Below are positions 40,261 through 53,985 of a DNA stretch of 64,000 nucleotides, one piece after another. Under the pieces are notes generated by a model. The model had not been told where the DNA came from, did no database searches, and saw nothing but the letters and a program-made list of their open reading frames with translations. Within the stretch, counting starts at the first letter, position 1; each line of letters opens with the position of its first letter. Location: contig CM022669.1 in the NCBI GenBank assembly GCA_012295275.1, positions 12,876,172 to 12,940,171 on the forward strand, given 5' to 3'. The stretch comes from Chrysomallon squamiferum (Eukaryota; Mollusca; Gastropoda; Neomphalida; Peltospiridae). The translations under genes and the position numbers were made by a program.

Positions 40261-40262
<2 letters not shown>

Positions 40263-40367
40263 TATTTCCTAAATATTTCAAAGATTTTCATTGCTAATAT
40301 TGAAATTATGGTTTGATATGGTTTTAATTTTTTCCTCAAATGTATTTAATTTCTATAATTAACATAT

Positions 40368-40605
40368 AACCAAAGTTAAAGTTTTCACTAATACTAAAAA
40401 AAAAAAAAAAAATATATAAAAGATATATACCCTTTGTCAGCTTAAATTAACGTTATAGCTAACATCCTAACAAGCTTATGTAAGTATACTCTATATCCTG
40501 ACCAACTAGGCTAAAGTTAATATTATAACTAACATTCTACAAATTCTCTAGGATAAGTATAGTTACTGGTTAACCAATGTTAATGTTTTCGCTAACATCC
40601 TAACA
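40368..40605. repeat. Imperfect ~70-bp tandem repeat
   Basis: Four related starts, at about 40368, 40444, 40511 and 40577, each share an (a)agttaa.gtt.t..ctaacatcctaac-like core, with unrelated or diverged sequence between them. Confidence 0.6.
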
Positions 40606-40888
40606 GATCGTTATACTTACCTAAATATCCTGTTGGTTTTACTGGTTCTGAAACAGAAGCACAGTGAACCGTTTGATAAAAGTAGAAAACAGCAGAAAGA
40701 GGTGAATGGCAACAAACAAAGCATTTAATAATAACGTGAAGTAAAGTGTTCTTTCGATGATTCGTACAAAACAGCCTAAATACATTTCGTATACGTTCTT
40801 CTTATTGTTTCATTTGTTTTTGGTGTCCAAACTTTGTTAATAATAAAGTATGCCAAGAATACAACATACACGTAAGGATAAATGGAAG

Positions 40889-40978
40889 CTTACAATGCAT
40901 TATTTCCCTTTTATGACGTCATTTCGTAGATTAAAGAAATGACGTCATGAGAAAAGGAAAAAATGGTGGGTTGTAAAT
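40889..40978. repeat. Foldback with paired CRE-like palindromes
   Basis: The left arm (40889-40925) ends in atgacgtcatttc and the right arm (40936-40978) begins gaaatgacgtcat, with a 10-base spacer. The arms continue imperfectly through CCTTTT/AAAAGG and CTTACAA/TTGTAAA. Each arm holds TGACGTCA, the palindromic CRE/ATF core. It may be a small MITE or a structured element. Confidence 0.7.
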
Positions 40979-41129
40979 TATCCTCTTAAGTGTGTTATTT
41001 CATTACCAAATTTTATTATCAGCAAAAATATGCTGCTAGCAACAAATAAAACAATAAGAAAATGGTAGACATAGTGCATTTAGACTATCTGTACGACCAA
41101 AGCTGCAGATATATTTAAAAATAAATAAA

Positions 41130-41143
41130 TAAATAAAAAAAAA

Positions 41144-41187
<44 letters not shown>

Positions 41188-41195
41188 CAACAACA

Positions 41196-41230
<35 letters not shown>

Positions 41231-41302
41231 CAACAAAAATAATTAATAATAATAAAAAAAAAAAAAAAATAATTGTAAAAAAAAAAAAAAAAACAATTAT
41301 TA

Positions 41303-41330
<28 letters not shown>
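41130..41330. repeat. (AAT)/(AAC)n region ending in a poly-A/poly-T foldback
   Basis: AAT and AAC triplets, then A-runs around taattgtaaaa and acaattatta, then about 30 T; the A and T runs could pair as a hairpin. Confidence 0.85.
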
Positions 41331-41334
<4 letters not shown>

Positions 41335-42639
41335 ACTTTCAATTTGGATTTTTAAAATATTTTTAACTGAACCGATGATCTTGTGATAACGATGAAAATG
41401 ATTAAGATGATAACATCTGTAAGGAAGATGATTGTGATAACATGTATCTCCGCACATAAAACCCAATTACAGACAAAAATCATTAATAATATGCAGAAGA
41501 GTGAACTACACGACTTAATTAACATATTTCCTAGACAGGCGGGATCACAAATATAAGCTACGAGATCTTGTTACTAAGAATGTCATCAATATATTCTGGC
41601 ACGTTAATGAAGTCATATCTTTCAGCGTGGTAAAAGAATTTATTGACTTTAAAAATAAAATTAAAAAATAGCGCGTTTGCTTTATTGCTGTCTAGTGCAT
41701 GAAGGCATGAAATTGTTGGGCTCGCGTAAAACAGCTGAAACTGCATTCCACTTCTGAAAGTTATGTACAGTGAAGGTTATTTATTTAGTGGCTGGTAACA
41801 CGTAAGCATTGGGGTAACAGGTTTCATTTCTCAAATACTGATTATTAAAAAAGAAAGAAAAAAAAAATGATATATACGATATCTGAAAAAGGCTAGCATA
41901 GTAAATAACAATACTATTTGTAAGTAAATATTCTTGAAGTTTTTTTTCAAAATTTCACCTAGTAAACAAATAATGTAAAACAAAGACAGAATACTAAACG
42001 CTTTATCTGTTAGAATCATTCATACATGTCTGTATAACTTAATACATAAGTTGCACTTTGTATCAATGGTATATGTAACTGTGCTAATTTAAGCCTCAAA
42101 GATTACGCACGCACGCCTACGCACACACACACACACACTCTCGGACAAATAGACCCACTATCAAATTCAGACACTAACGCGTATAAAACTCAGTTTTACT
42201 CTTTTATCTTTTTTTTTTTTTTTTTTTTTGTTAGTTCATTTAATCAGCGTGTTTTCTTTTCTTGAAACTCGAACACAAACACAGATACTGGGCGATCTCA
42301 TTTACTTTCTTAACACCCAACTCCCTATTTTTAATTTTTATAAATGTATAATTTACACGATGAAGACATTTTAGCGCACGAGACAACAATAAATAATCGC
42401 TATTTTTGATTTGATAAATATTTAATCGTCAAGGGTCCAAATTTAAACACCGGAGTCTAAAATAGAAATTTAATCTTTAAAACAATGTACCTAATAAATA
42501 ACTTGTTTTAAATGTAACGATTTTATCATTGAGTGAATGACATTCCAGTTTTACGTCGTAATTTTGTAGACAGTGGAATGAGTGATAGTATGCATATATG
42601 ATATCTATGAGATAAATGCAAACATACATCAATAACGAC

Positions 42640-42930
42640 CACCACTACCGCTACCAATATGTTTACCGCAGCTACTATTCCTACTACTACTTCTACTACA
42701 ACTTGTTCTACTGTTATTACTACTAATCTGTTGCTATTATTACCACTAGGACCGTAACTAACTTTCGTTTCATCATTTATTATTATTACTACAACTACTG
42801 TTACTTAATCAGTGGTGCTGCTTATGTTACTACACATTCCTACTACTCCTATCACATCTACAACTACTACTACTTGTGCTCCTACAACTAATACTTCTAT
42901 TATTACAAATACTACTAATACTAATACTAC
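42640..42930. repeat. Cryptically simple ACT/ATT region
   Basis: About 290 bases rich in ctact, attac and acaact words without a fixed period. Confidence 0.7.
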
Positions 42931-43094
42931 GCAAATGACTTTTAATAACATGAAAAATACGACAGAAGTATGAATAATAAAATGATTAGGAACAAAAGCA
43001 GTGTGACAATATCAAAACATTGATAGCAAAATAGAAAAGAAAAACGATGATGACGATATTGACAGCCATTACAACAACAATGACAGTAATAAAA

Positions 43095-43133
43095 CTACTA
43101 CTACTGCTTCTACTACAACTAAGACTACTACTT

Positions 43134-43202
<69 letters not shown>
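43095..43202. repeat. (CTA)n then (ATA)n microsatellite
   Basis: About 15 CTA triplets followed by AAT triplets with actaat interruptions. Confidence 0.9.
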
Positions 43203-43889
43203 CAGAAAGGGAAAGCTTTGTATTTGATCATCGTATACTATTCAGTCCTTTGCCGAAGAATTAAAAGTCCTGTTACTAACGAATTCTACACGTTTGCTAT
43301 AAACTGATCCTCTTACATAAAGATTTCGTAACATAAGATGATACGGTAAGACGATATTTATTCGCGTTAAGTTAAGACAGAAAAAAAAGATGAAGAAGAA
43401 AAACGTTACAGTATTCTAAAAATACTTAATTTTTCACTTCATGAGGTGATGGACAGTTGTCAGATGAAAAAGATGTTTTAGATTGTACGGCTGATGTGTT
43501 TATCAGCCCGAGCAGCTAGCTAGTGTTTACGATAAGATTTACGGTAACACCTTTGAGTAAGCGAGTCGTAGAAGTTCTAAATTTACTCTCCACTTCACTT
43601 AAACGGATTAAACCTTGACTGTAAATAATTCTTCAACCTTTGAAAGAAATGTTACGTGCTTTTACGTTTTATGAGAACTACTACTTCTTCTTCTTTTTTT
43701 ATTTTTATTTTTTCCCTAAAAGTCTAACTGTGTAAAAGCATTAATTTACTACCTTTTGCATTTCAGCTTTTAAAAACAACAACAAAAACTGACTGATTGT
43801 AATGCATGGACGAGCCCATGATTTCAGGAAAAGGGGTGCCGTTATTGAGGTGACGTTAACATTTTAAAATGAAATGAGATTTATTTTAA

Positions 43890-43907
43890 ACTACTACTAC
43901 TATTACA

Positions 43908-43938
<31 letters not shown>

Positions 43939-43960
43939 ATAATAATAATAATAATAAATG
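43890..43960. repeat. (CTA)n then (AAT)n microsatellite
   Basis: The same two-part structure as the tract at 43.1 kb. Confidence 0.9.
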
Positions 43961-44515
43961 CAAGTATGTATCTATGTATCCCCTTCTAATTAAAGCTTTA
44001 CTTGACCTGTTTAACAGATGATTTGGTCCGTCTTTTGCATAACTATTTCAACCAAAAGTATTCATACTGTTTCCCGCCACGTGCGCTGACCTTGAAGCTT
44101 CACGTGTTGTCTGCTGTCACTAATTCGACTAATGCAATGTAGCAATATTTTGGACAAGTTGTTTACAGATATCGCCGATTATTGATCATCAGCCATTGGT
44201 GTCGGTAGAGCAGACGTGAACTGAACATTGCAGACGATCAGTTTAACACATTTTACGATTAGTTTCTGGCTCGGTGTCATGTCTGCAGCGAATAATCTAA
44301 TGTTTTGTTGTTGTGTATGGCAGGTTACGATAGTTTTCGCCGGTGAATTTTTATAAAATATGTAAAATACAGTTTTTAACCAGTTTGTAAATTAATATAT
44401 GGTAGCAGTTTTAAAACTGTTTCATTTCGGAATGGTAAAAAGAAGAATAAGAAAAGAAAAGCAAAAATACAAATACAAATATATATTTATAAGTGAAAAT
44501 ATTACTCTTAACTGC

Positions 44516-44572
<57 letters not shown>
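44516..44572. repeat. (AAT)n ending in an inverted (ATT)n
   Basis: About 15 AAT triplets followed directly by attattattatt, so the end can fold back. Confidence 0.9.
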
Positions 44573-45260
44573 ATTTAGACTGAAATAAATAAAAAAAAAA
44601 AAAAAAAAGAAGAAAAAAGCATTTCTCAAAACTTTATCTCATTCAGAAATAGTTGTCGTTTAAACAAAAAAGAAAAAAAAGAAAGAAGTTGTTTACGAGA
44701 ATACAAGGCTTTATCTTTGGAAACAAATCCGTGTTTCGTTTTTATATTTCATGATTTATCTGCTAAAGTTTGTACACATTTACAAGCAGATTACCATAGT
44801 GCGATATGATCAGCAGTACGGGCGAATCTGCAGTTTTACAAAGAGGCGGTATAATTATCAGTATGAAAAGTAATTTGTTATACAAAAAGAAAAAAATTTA
44901 AAAAATTAAAAAAATTAAAGAAAGAAAGAAAGAAGAAGAAGAAAGGAAAAAAAAAAGAATAAAAAGAAAAGAAAGAACTATCGTCTGCAAAAACGAACAA
45001 TGGCGAATGCGAATCAACGTTTTTCATTGCAGTCGTTTCAGTAATTTATGACGGGCAGATAGTAATTGTCATAAAAATCACTACAGTAACATTGGAGATT
45101 TGCTTTTGGCATTTTCCTATTCCTGTCAGCTGTTGCGCATAAATTATAAATTTGGCTTAACTCTCTTTAGCGTCGTTGTAAAAAAAAAAAAAAAAAAAAC
45201 GATGTGTCTATAAGAAGTAAACTGAAGAATTTTTTACTTTTTTATTTCTATTTATTTATT

Positions 45261-45295
<35 letters not shown>

Positions 45296-45670
45296 TTTTT
45301 GAATATTTTATTATTTTTTAGAATCTTGGAAAGGTGCCTATCTTTAATAAGCTTAATTAAGTCTGACTGGTGTAGAATAATTACTACATGACACAGATGT
45401 GTATGTATATTTGAATACACGAGATATTTAAAGAAGTACTTGAGTAAATAAATGCGTGGGTGGAGTGATGGATGAGTGACATTGCGAGTCTGCGAAAAAT
45501 CGCGTGAAAGTTAAAGACGGAGAAAGGATATTTATGTGTACATAGGTCTATTAATATATGTTGCTTGATGTTTTAAGTGTGTGCGTGTGTGCGTGTGTGT
45601 GAAGAACGAGGAACGGATAAAACGCGGAGGGTAACAGAGTGAATGAATAACAAGTTACAGAAGGAAAATT

Positions 45671-45675
<5 letters not shown>

Positions 45676-45742
<67 letters not shown>
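45676..45742. repeat. (CT)n microsatellite
   Basis: About 33 CT dinucleotides. Confidence 0.95.
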
Positions 45743-45744
<2 letters not shown>

Positions 45745-46368
45745 GATGTTAAATACTTTATCGTCTAAAGTTCAAAAGTAGTGTATAAGTCCATACATAC
45801 ATACACAAACAGGCTTACATTTAAACATATACATATATATACATAAATACCTTCGTACGTGCATACATACACGCACACATACATACATATACACACACAC
45901 ACACACACGCACACACACAAAATTAGTAAATAATTTCGGCTATATATATATTATATAAGTTAATATGATTTACTTTTGAGACCTACAACTAGGAATTCGC
46001 CAACCACAGAACCACGTAAACATTTCACGTTGTCTAAAATGACTCGTCAAACGCGTCCCTGTCATTTTCGTTTCGATTCGTCTATCAAATCTGAGGTTTC
46101 CCATAACGACGAAGTCGTAGAAGTGGTCGCTGGAACACTGTTGACTGCTTACAGCCTATCAGTGTCAACGTGCGGTTATAAAGAACAGATATATATATAT
46201 ATATATATACGTAGAGAAACGTCACTGTTAATTAATAGCAGATGTTTCATTAACACCCGCAGAGATAGTGTACATGTGAACAAATAATGATAGTTTTAAT
46301 AGTATTACCAACAAAGGTAGTATTAATAAAAATAAAGAAGAAAGTTCTTTTCTAATATCTTCTGCGGT

Positions 46369-46757
<389 letters not shown>

Positions 46758-47483
46758 TTTTCTTGCAGTGTGTGTCTTGCAGGGCTGTGATTCAGTAAAA
46801 GCGAGACAGAAAACGATTCAGTGCATCAGGATATCACAGAGACAGTCTTTATCATAAACACACTGGTAGAGTCACAGTTTGGATTATATTTTCTAGTTTT
46901 CTTTTCTTTTTATTTTGTTCTGTTTCCATTTTCCTTTTAGCTTTCTTTACCATTTTTCTCAGGTCCTTTTTTTATTTATTTTATCCTTTATAATTTTACT
47001 GCAGTTGTGAATGCCTTTAATGGCGCAGCGCTCAGCAATATTTCATAAACAAAGAAACACATTCCGACTTACGACAGAACGTAACCTGATCGTAAGTAAC
47101 GAACTATATGTACTCGATATTTTACAAAATCACAAACAATATATTTTTAACTCGTATTTTCTATGACCACAGTACGACATATAAAGCCCCTACACTGTCG
47201 ATAATCACAAGGATTCTTTAAATATATATATCTACATAGACAAGGAAGCCATAGTATCTGTGATTCCGAAGCAGAGTACTAGCTGGAAATGGAAAACAGG
47301 TCGATGGCTGAAGTTATTAGTACTGATCCTGATGCCAAATACACATGATACGAGTGCGTTAACCATCGATCAGAGCCATAATAATTATTAAACTGATTTT
47401 AAAATTATAATATTTAACAAATGCTAATGGTTGCGATAGCATCAAAAAAAAAAAAATAATAATAATAACAACAGATTTTACAG

Positions 47484-47712
47484 TAGTAGTGATAGTAAGA
47501 TAATAAAAGACGTAATAGTAATAGCAGTAGTAGCAGTAGTATTGGTATCACTAAAAGTAAGATAGTAATAGTAATAACAGAAGAAGTAGTTATAGTAGCG
47601 GATGGAGTAGCAGTAGTAGCAGCAGCAATCGAAGCGGTAGTAATAGTGGTAATAGTAGTGGTGGTTGTTGATATCGTAGTAGCAGTATTGACAGCAGCAG
47701 TGGCAGTTGCAG
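47484..47712. repeat. Degenerate (AGT)n region
   Basis: About 230 bases of agt, gta and agc words without long pure runs. Confidence 0.8.
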
Positions 47713-48987
47713 CGCTAATAGATAGTTAGATAAATAAATAAATAAATGCTTTCAAAATAATTCGTTGTAGAAATTCTGAAAAAAATAAAAATAAAACTTA
47801 AAAAACCCCAGAATAAAACTGAATTGAATAAAATTAAAATTAAAAAAAAACAATTAATTAAATTAAAATAACATAAAATAAAGTAAAATAAAATAAAATA
47901 AAATAAAACACAATCAGGTAAGATAAAATGCAAATAACCCTCTCCCTTCCACCAAGCTTTATAAAACACATAAAAAAAAAAAAATATCCGAATTAAAAAA
48001 AAAAAAAAAAAATTCTAACCTTTTACAGCAAGTCATTTTTCAGTGGCATATTTCTATTAATTTTTTATCGAATTTTATCTCATCTTTCAGCGTAAAATTA
48101 CCTCTTATATCGCAAGTTTCACGTAATAAAGATATACGTGTCCGTTAAGAAATGATCCTGCATTAAATATTAATAACCAAGAAGTCTTAATGATCTAAAA
48201 AAAAGAAGAAAAAGAAGCACGCTTTATCTGTGTTTTGCTATAAAATTAAATTCGATGTGATTTTGCGCTCAGTGCGTTTTTGTCTAGCAAAAAGTATCTT
48301 ACGACAGATAATGCATCTTACGCCAATAATTAGAAGTATCAATGCCAGTTAGCAAACGCTAAGGAAACAGAGAAAAAATGAAATCTGTATAGAGCAGGTG
48401 TACTTGTTTTATCTTCGTTAGCCATCAGTTAAAGAATTCTGCCGCCGGACAAGTAAATTTATGTGTTCATTTGTCGTTGGAAAAACGAGATACGGAATCG
48501 TTCGCTTTAAAATTATTTTTCCTAGATACGTGCACATACACTCGCACACACACGCACGCACAGACAGATGCATATAGTGAAGCACACGTACACATACAAT
48601 AATGCAAATAAAAGGCACAACATCATAAAAAAAAAAAAAAATGAAATATATAAAAAAATTTTTACTTTGTTCTTCCTGTGGTTAAAAATGTCGGCTATAC
48701 ATTTCATGTTGGTGAGGATAAACTTAGTTGTTTTAGAAGGTGTTGTTTGCAGTACCATTGTAATTATTATTAGAAAGTACTAAACTATGCAAGTATAATT
48801 ATTATATTCACCCAGTTTCATTTCGTTGGGATGTATTGCTGTAAGGATACTTTTTTCTATCTAATCTTTGGAGATTTCTTTATTGCAAATGAAGTGGCAT
48901 AATTTATTAAATTTTATCCGCAGTGATACTGCGACTAAATTACGACATTTGCATCCATTAAAACGTCTCTGCATATATTTTTTTATT

Positions 48988-49019
<32 letters not shown>

Positions 49020-49267
49020 AAAGAAGAAAGAAAAAAAGAGGCCCATTTACAAGGTAGTTAATTTCAGAAATTTGAATTTTAGCCAGCGTATAAATTAATA
49101 AGGCATAGAATGTAACCTTTTGATATTTAAGCTTTACAAAGGATAATTTTTTCAGGAAACCGAAATTAATCGAAAATAACGGTTTATAATCTTTATTACA
49201 CTAATTTGCGAAATCAGGATAATTCGACAGTAAATGTTTTTTACCGGTCGATGTAGATAAGACAAGG

Positions 49268-49313
<46 letters not shown>

Positions 49314-49345
49314 GTCATTATTATCATTCATCATCATTATTATTA

Positions 49346-49421
<76 letters not shown>

Positions 49422-49425
49422 CATT
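49268..49425. repeat. (TTA)n compound microsatellite
   Basis: Two pure TTA/ATT runs separated by gtcattattatcattcatcatc. The poly-Ile and poly-Asn frames are artefacts. Confidence 0.95.
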
Positions 49426-50170
49426 CTTATTACATCTTAATTATATGACAGTTTTAGGTATTACCAGAACACACATATTTCGTGTGGATTTTGTAGACAA
49501 ATACAAAACTGGGTTATCAGAAATAACAGACGGATGAGCATAGCCAGAAGAACAGAGAGACTTCTTTACTAAATTACTGCAGTTTAAATAGAAAGACAGG
49601 CGACAAGCAAAGGTAATTACAGGAATAAAGACGAGTAATGTATGACATTGTAAAGGATTGTTTTATATCTGTGTGTCTCTGATTAAAATCACATAGCAGA
49701 GACAACTACATACGATTCCTAACCTTAGCTCGATAATAAAACAGAAATACGTTAATGAACGAATGAATGAATTGAATGAATGAATGAATGAATATGTAAG
49801 TATGATAAGAAAAAAAGAAGAAGAAGAATTCAGTAAATAAATAAAATAAATAAATGAATAGACAGATAACTAACTGACTAACTAAGTAACTAAATAAATA
49901 AATTTCATATAAATTTCTTAAATAAATTTAAATAAAATAAAACAATAGCATACATGCCAATATTAAACAACAAACTGACATCTCAGCATGGAAATTCAGT
50001 AAATTAATAAAATAAATAAATCAATAGACAGATACATAGATAAACAAATAAATAAATTTAATAAAATAAAAATAAAATAAAATACACGCCAATATTAAAT
50101 AACAAACTGATATCTAGGCATTGAAACCATACATTTGTTAGGTAATGACGTATATAGATAAGTCGTAAGA

Positions 50171-50172
<2 letters not shown>

Positions 50173-50234
<62 letters not shown>
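50173..50234. repeat. (GT)n microsatellite
   Basis: About 31 GT dinucleotides, roughly 0.3 kb downstream (in transcript sense) of the Ig1 exon donor. Confidence 0.95.
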
Positions 50235-50235
<1 letters not shown>

Positions 50236-50394
50236 GTTTATGTGATTATTTCATATAAATGAAATACAGAGATAAAAAAGATAATCGGATATGCCTTTGC
50301 TATCAGGTTTTCAGATATAAAAACCCATTACTGCAATGTAACTATATTTCAAAAAAGAAAAGAGGTTCATTACATGTACAAGAAAATGATGGAT

Positions 50395-50445
50395 GATGAT
50401 GATGAAGAAGAAGAAGAAGAAGAAGAAGAAGAAGAAGAAGAAGAC
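50395..50445. repeat. (GAA)n microsatellite close to the Ig1 exon
   Basis: gatgat then about 14 GAA triplets. On the transcribed strand it is a (TTC)n pyrimidine tract about 105 bases into the intron, and the Ig ORF reads into it as poly-Ser. Confidence 0.95.
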
Positions 50446-50548
50446 GAAAATGAAGAAAACTCGCTCCAACCCCCAAAAACATAATAATTAGGGACCTGCA
50501 CAATGTGCTTTTCTGGTTTTGTTCTGCGTGATATACCTGTTGGCTTAC

Positions 50549-50762
50549 CTTTAACGGTCAGTAACATGTGATATCGTAGATGTCTCACTTTGGAAGAAAT
50601 CTGACATTCGTACACCCCTGAATCCTCCAGCTGAACGTTCTTAATCAGTAGATTCCATTCATTTGTCATAGGGGGGCGTTCCACCGTTATCCTGTTGTCG
50701 TCCACAAACGTCATTGTTCCCACTGTCAAGGGATTTGTGTCCGCCGCCCTCCGCCAACCAAC
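50549..50762 (-). CDS. Internal exon: second half of Ig domain 1 of a DPR/zig-8-like Ig protein
   Basis: This exon encodes 71 codons plus one base of an immunoglobulin V-type domain. Seen: it opens with VGWRR (core Trp at residue 3), followed by PLTVGTMTF, a DDNRITV strand, EWNLLIKNV, and the diagnostic E-D-S-G-V-Y-E-C-Q-I-S block with the second core Cys at residue 53, ending in LLTVK. The minus-strand acceptor is a pyrimidine-rich stretch ending ttgcag and the donor is GTAAGC, giving phase 0 in and phase 1 out. Known: the W-R..D..-LTVG / EW-L-I / DSG-YECQ-S pattern is typical of insect DPR proteins and nematode zig-8, two-Ig neuronal adhesion molecules that bind partner Ig proteins outside the cell. 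The first Cys and B strand must come from an upstream exon, which I could not place. The ORF reads through the acceptor (Leu-Gln before Val), so the start was set by the splice site. Lachesin/IgLON membership is the alternative. Confidence 0.9.
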
Positions 50763-53309
50763 CTGCAAGAGAAAACAACGTCATAATGGTGACAATGCTA
50801 TGACGTAATAATAATAATAATAATAATAATAAACGGCGTTAAAGAAGGAACGTTGCTGAAAATAGTGTAAAATTACCAAGTAATGACGGTAAAATAGCAT
50901 AAGGTGAGAAATTATTTTGAAGAAAAGTGTTAATGTTGTTGCAGATTTATTAGTATTATTGTCGTTTGTATTATTGTTCTTATTAGTATTATAGGCTAAC
51001 CGTAATAATAATAATAATTGTCAAGCAACACAAAATTAAAAATAACAGTAGTGATGATTTTTTTTTCTTATTATTTATTTATTGATTTATTTACTTTTAT
51101 TTATATTTATTTACTATCAATCAAAGAACACATTACTGGATTCGTTCCACGGACCTTTGGCGTCGTCTATAGTGCAACTTTATTAGTCTTTTTATTTATT
51201 TATTTATTTATTTATTGTTTGTTTGTTTGTTTTTCTTCCTTGTTTTCTCTTAATATTATTTCTCCTTTTTTAAAAATTTGTTTTTGTTTGTTTTGCTCTT
51301 TTTTCCTCATTGTCGCATTCAAATGAAAGCTAATTGTAACAGAACCGTTGCTAAAAGTTCAACATCGCAAACTCTCGTGTGGGTAATGATGTAAGGGACC
51401 GAGAATAATTGAGTCTGATTTATATCCTCAGTGGGGGATCGAACCGTGTACCCTTCATTTAGCAAGGTCTTCCATCATCACGGGCTCATACATTCCATTA
51501 GACGTATCCTCTGTCCTAGTCAGACGTTCGTATAACCGATCTGACAGCTCCGTTCCCTCTAGGACAGTTAGACAAAAGTAATAAGATGATTGTATTGAAA
51601 ATGACGTTATTTACAGTCCAATATCAACGGAGTCACAGACGTCGTAACCGGCGTTGTGAAAGACTCATTGAAGTAATAAGCACGCCTTCGTACGCAGACG
51701 GCGATAATATCCTTCGGTCACTTAGTCTGTGTGTGTCTTCGGGGGGTGGGGGGGTTTCGCTTAATGGAGCCTTCCAGGTAAAAAAGCGAACAGTCTTAAA
51801 TATCGAATGACGTTAAACAAATAAAAATTACGTCAAGGAAGCTTGGGTCGCCGTTCGTCATTTTCCGCCGTGTTTTGCAACCCGCCATCGCGGGTTAGTC
51901 TTTGTCATATCCAGACGTTTATTTTGACAAATGACTGGAAGCAACCGAGACTTAATATAGTCTCGTTCTTCGAGAAGTGTTTTCTACGAAACAAGAGAAT
52001 AATGGAATCGTGACTGGCTTTTTAGTAATGTTGTCTTAATAACGAACGAAACAAGATGTTTGCGTGTGCGATTTAATTTCGATTTACTAAGAAATTTTAA
52101 CCGTGCTTGTTATTTGATTTGAAAAACAAAAAAATCGTAATGTTTAGTAAATAACACATTATGTTACACCAATATTAAGATATAACATTATTATATTTAA
52201 TATTCGTGGAATACATATATTCTTAGTCATTCAAACACATTATTGTATAATAAATAATACGGGTAAGTTGGTTATATAAATAAACAAGTTTGCCTATATA
52301 ACGTCATATACACTATAACCTTCCATAAAACTTGATTGTTTTATATGACAGTAGAGCTGTATGTAGGACGTTGTCTACAACGTGGTATCAGAGGTGGCGC
52401 AACGTGTAGGTGTGATCACGTGACCTCTGGTCTCACAAGAGAACTGAAATAGTGACTTTTGACTATATTGTGATTACACAGTGATAGTAATATCGAATGT
52501 TGCATATTCGGCAACAGCTGAATTATTATTATACTGATCGAAACAAGTTAGGGATCATAACATACTTTTATTGGTCACATACCGACTGTAGAGAGTTATA
52601 ACGTTTAAAACAAAAACTGAATTTTAATTCTTGTAGTTCATAGAATATATTCCTACCTTTTTTTATCATTGTAATACTATATTTTTTTTCTAATTATCAT
52701 TATCGTCATCATCATTCATTCATTGTTATACATAATTATTTTCTGCATCTTTCACGTTATTTTTTTATCATCATTATCGCCAACGTCAGCAGTATCATCA
52801 TCATAATTACCATTTATTATTCATTAATGTCTTGTGAAAAATCACGTACCACAGAAAATAAAATCAATTCTAACTTACTTTTTTTTCCACAAAAAAAAGT
52901 TGAACAAAAAAACAAAAAAAATAAAACAAAATGTGAGAATATATGCATAATATATAGTCAGAATATTTGTCACTTTTTTTTTTAACCAGCTCTGCACTAA
53001 TTCCAATTTGGCAAAGAAAGATTACCCATTGTTCAATGGCATGATTTAATTTTCCTGGTGTTAATGTTTTTTTGTTGTTGTTTTTTTTTTTTTTTTTTTT
53101 TCCACCGACTCTTAAACGATAATTGATTTTGCTTGAAAGAAAGAAAATAAACACAGGAATGGAAAAAGGTAGTAAATGCGTGAGAACAGAAACTGGCGGC
53201 ACCTAAAGGCAGACAGACGCAAAAGACACGTGGTAGAATGCAGAAACAAGAGATGTCAATTACGTCGGGCTATTTTTTTGTTTCTTCGAATTTGTCTTCT
53301 TGTGGCTGA

Positions 53310-53640
53310 AGACGACAACGTGTAGCTTAGTGGTTAGAACGTGAGATTAAGGAATGATAGATGATCTTTACAATACTTCTCGGTCCTGGTACTAGACAAT
53401 GTCTCATTTCAGCCAATGTCAGCGTGAGATTAAGGAATGATAGGTCGCCTTTTCAATTCGTCTCAGGTCTGCTACTAGACAATTTCTCGTTCCAACCAGT
53501 GTCACTCGACTGTGCAATCAAAGGACATGGTAGGTGCTTATTCTCGCCTAGTCTGTTCTTCTCGGGCCTGCTATCATGTAATTTCCCGTTCCAGTGATAT
53601 CACTCTATTGTATTATCAAAGATCATGATACCTGCTACAG
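53310..53640 (+). mobile_element. SINE-like head followed by an imperfect ~85-bp tandem repeat
   Basis: At about 53322 there is a box-A-like tagcttagtggttagaacg. It is followed by about three diverged copies of a unit starting gtgagattaaggaatgatag (53341, 53424, and a weaker one near 53511), each containing a ctactagacaatttctcgttcca-like segment, and a partial fourth copy. No clear B box is seen after the box A, so the tRNA origin is tentative; the internal repeat is clear. Confidence 0.45.
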
Positions 53641-53859
53641 TTTCTTTAGGAGGGTGCATATAAAAATATTCCTTGTTATTAATCGAAAACAAGTAGCCCA
53701 GCGTGTGTTTGCAAGAAACTTCATTCCAGTGCCCACATTAAATTGTGTCTATAGCAAAAAATTTAAGTAAACAATTATTCCTTTCCAGCCTTCGGGTAAT
53801 TTTATTACATCATTAACAAGTCTTTTTTTTTTAAATATTTTTCTTTCTTTCATCCCATA

Positions 53860-53863
<4 letters not shown>

Positions 53864-53949
<86 letters not shown>

Positions 53950-53985
53950 AGAAGAAGAAGAAGAAGAAGAAGAAGAAGACGAAGA
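53864..53985. repeat. (GA)n followed by (GAA)n
   Basis: About 41 GA dinucleotides followed by about 12 GAA triplets. Confidence 0.95.

Noticed and set aside
51390-51560. B-box-like ggttcgatcccc on the minus strand, suggesting a tRNA or SINE
   Set aside because: No pairing T-stem, D-arm or acceptor stem could be drawn, and no tail was seen.
51586-51810. 74-residue frame in a GC-richer patch on the plus strand
   Set aside because: Non-ATG start, no recognisable domain, and it crosses a G-rich run; coding use not supported.
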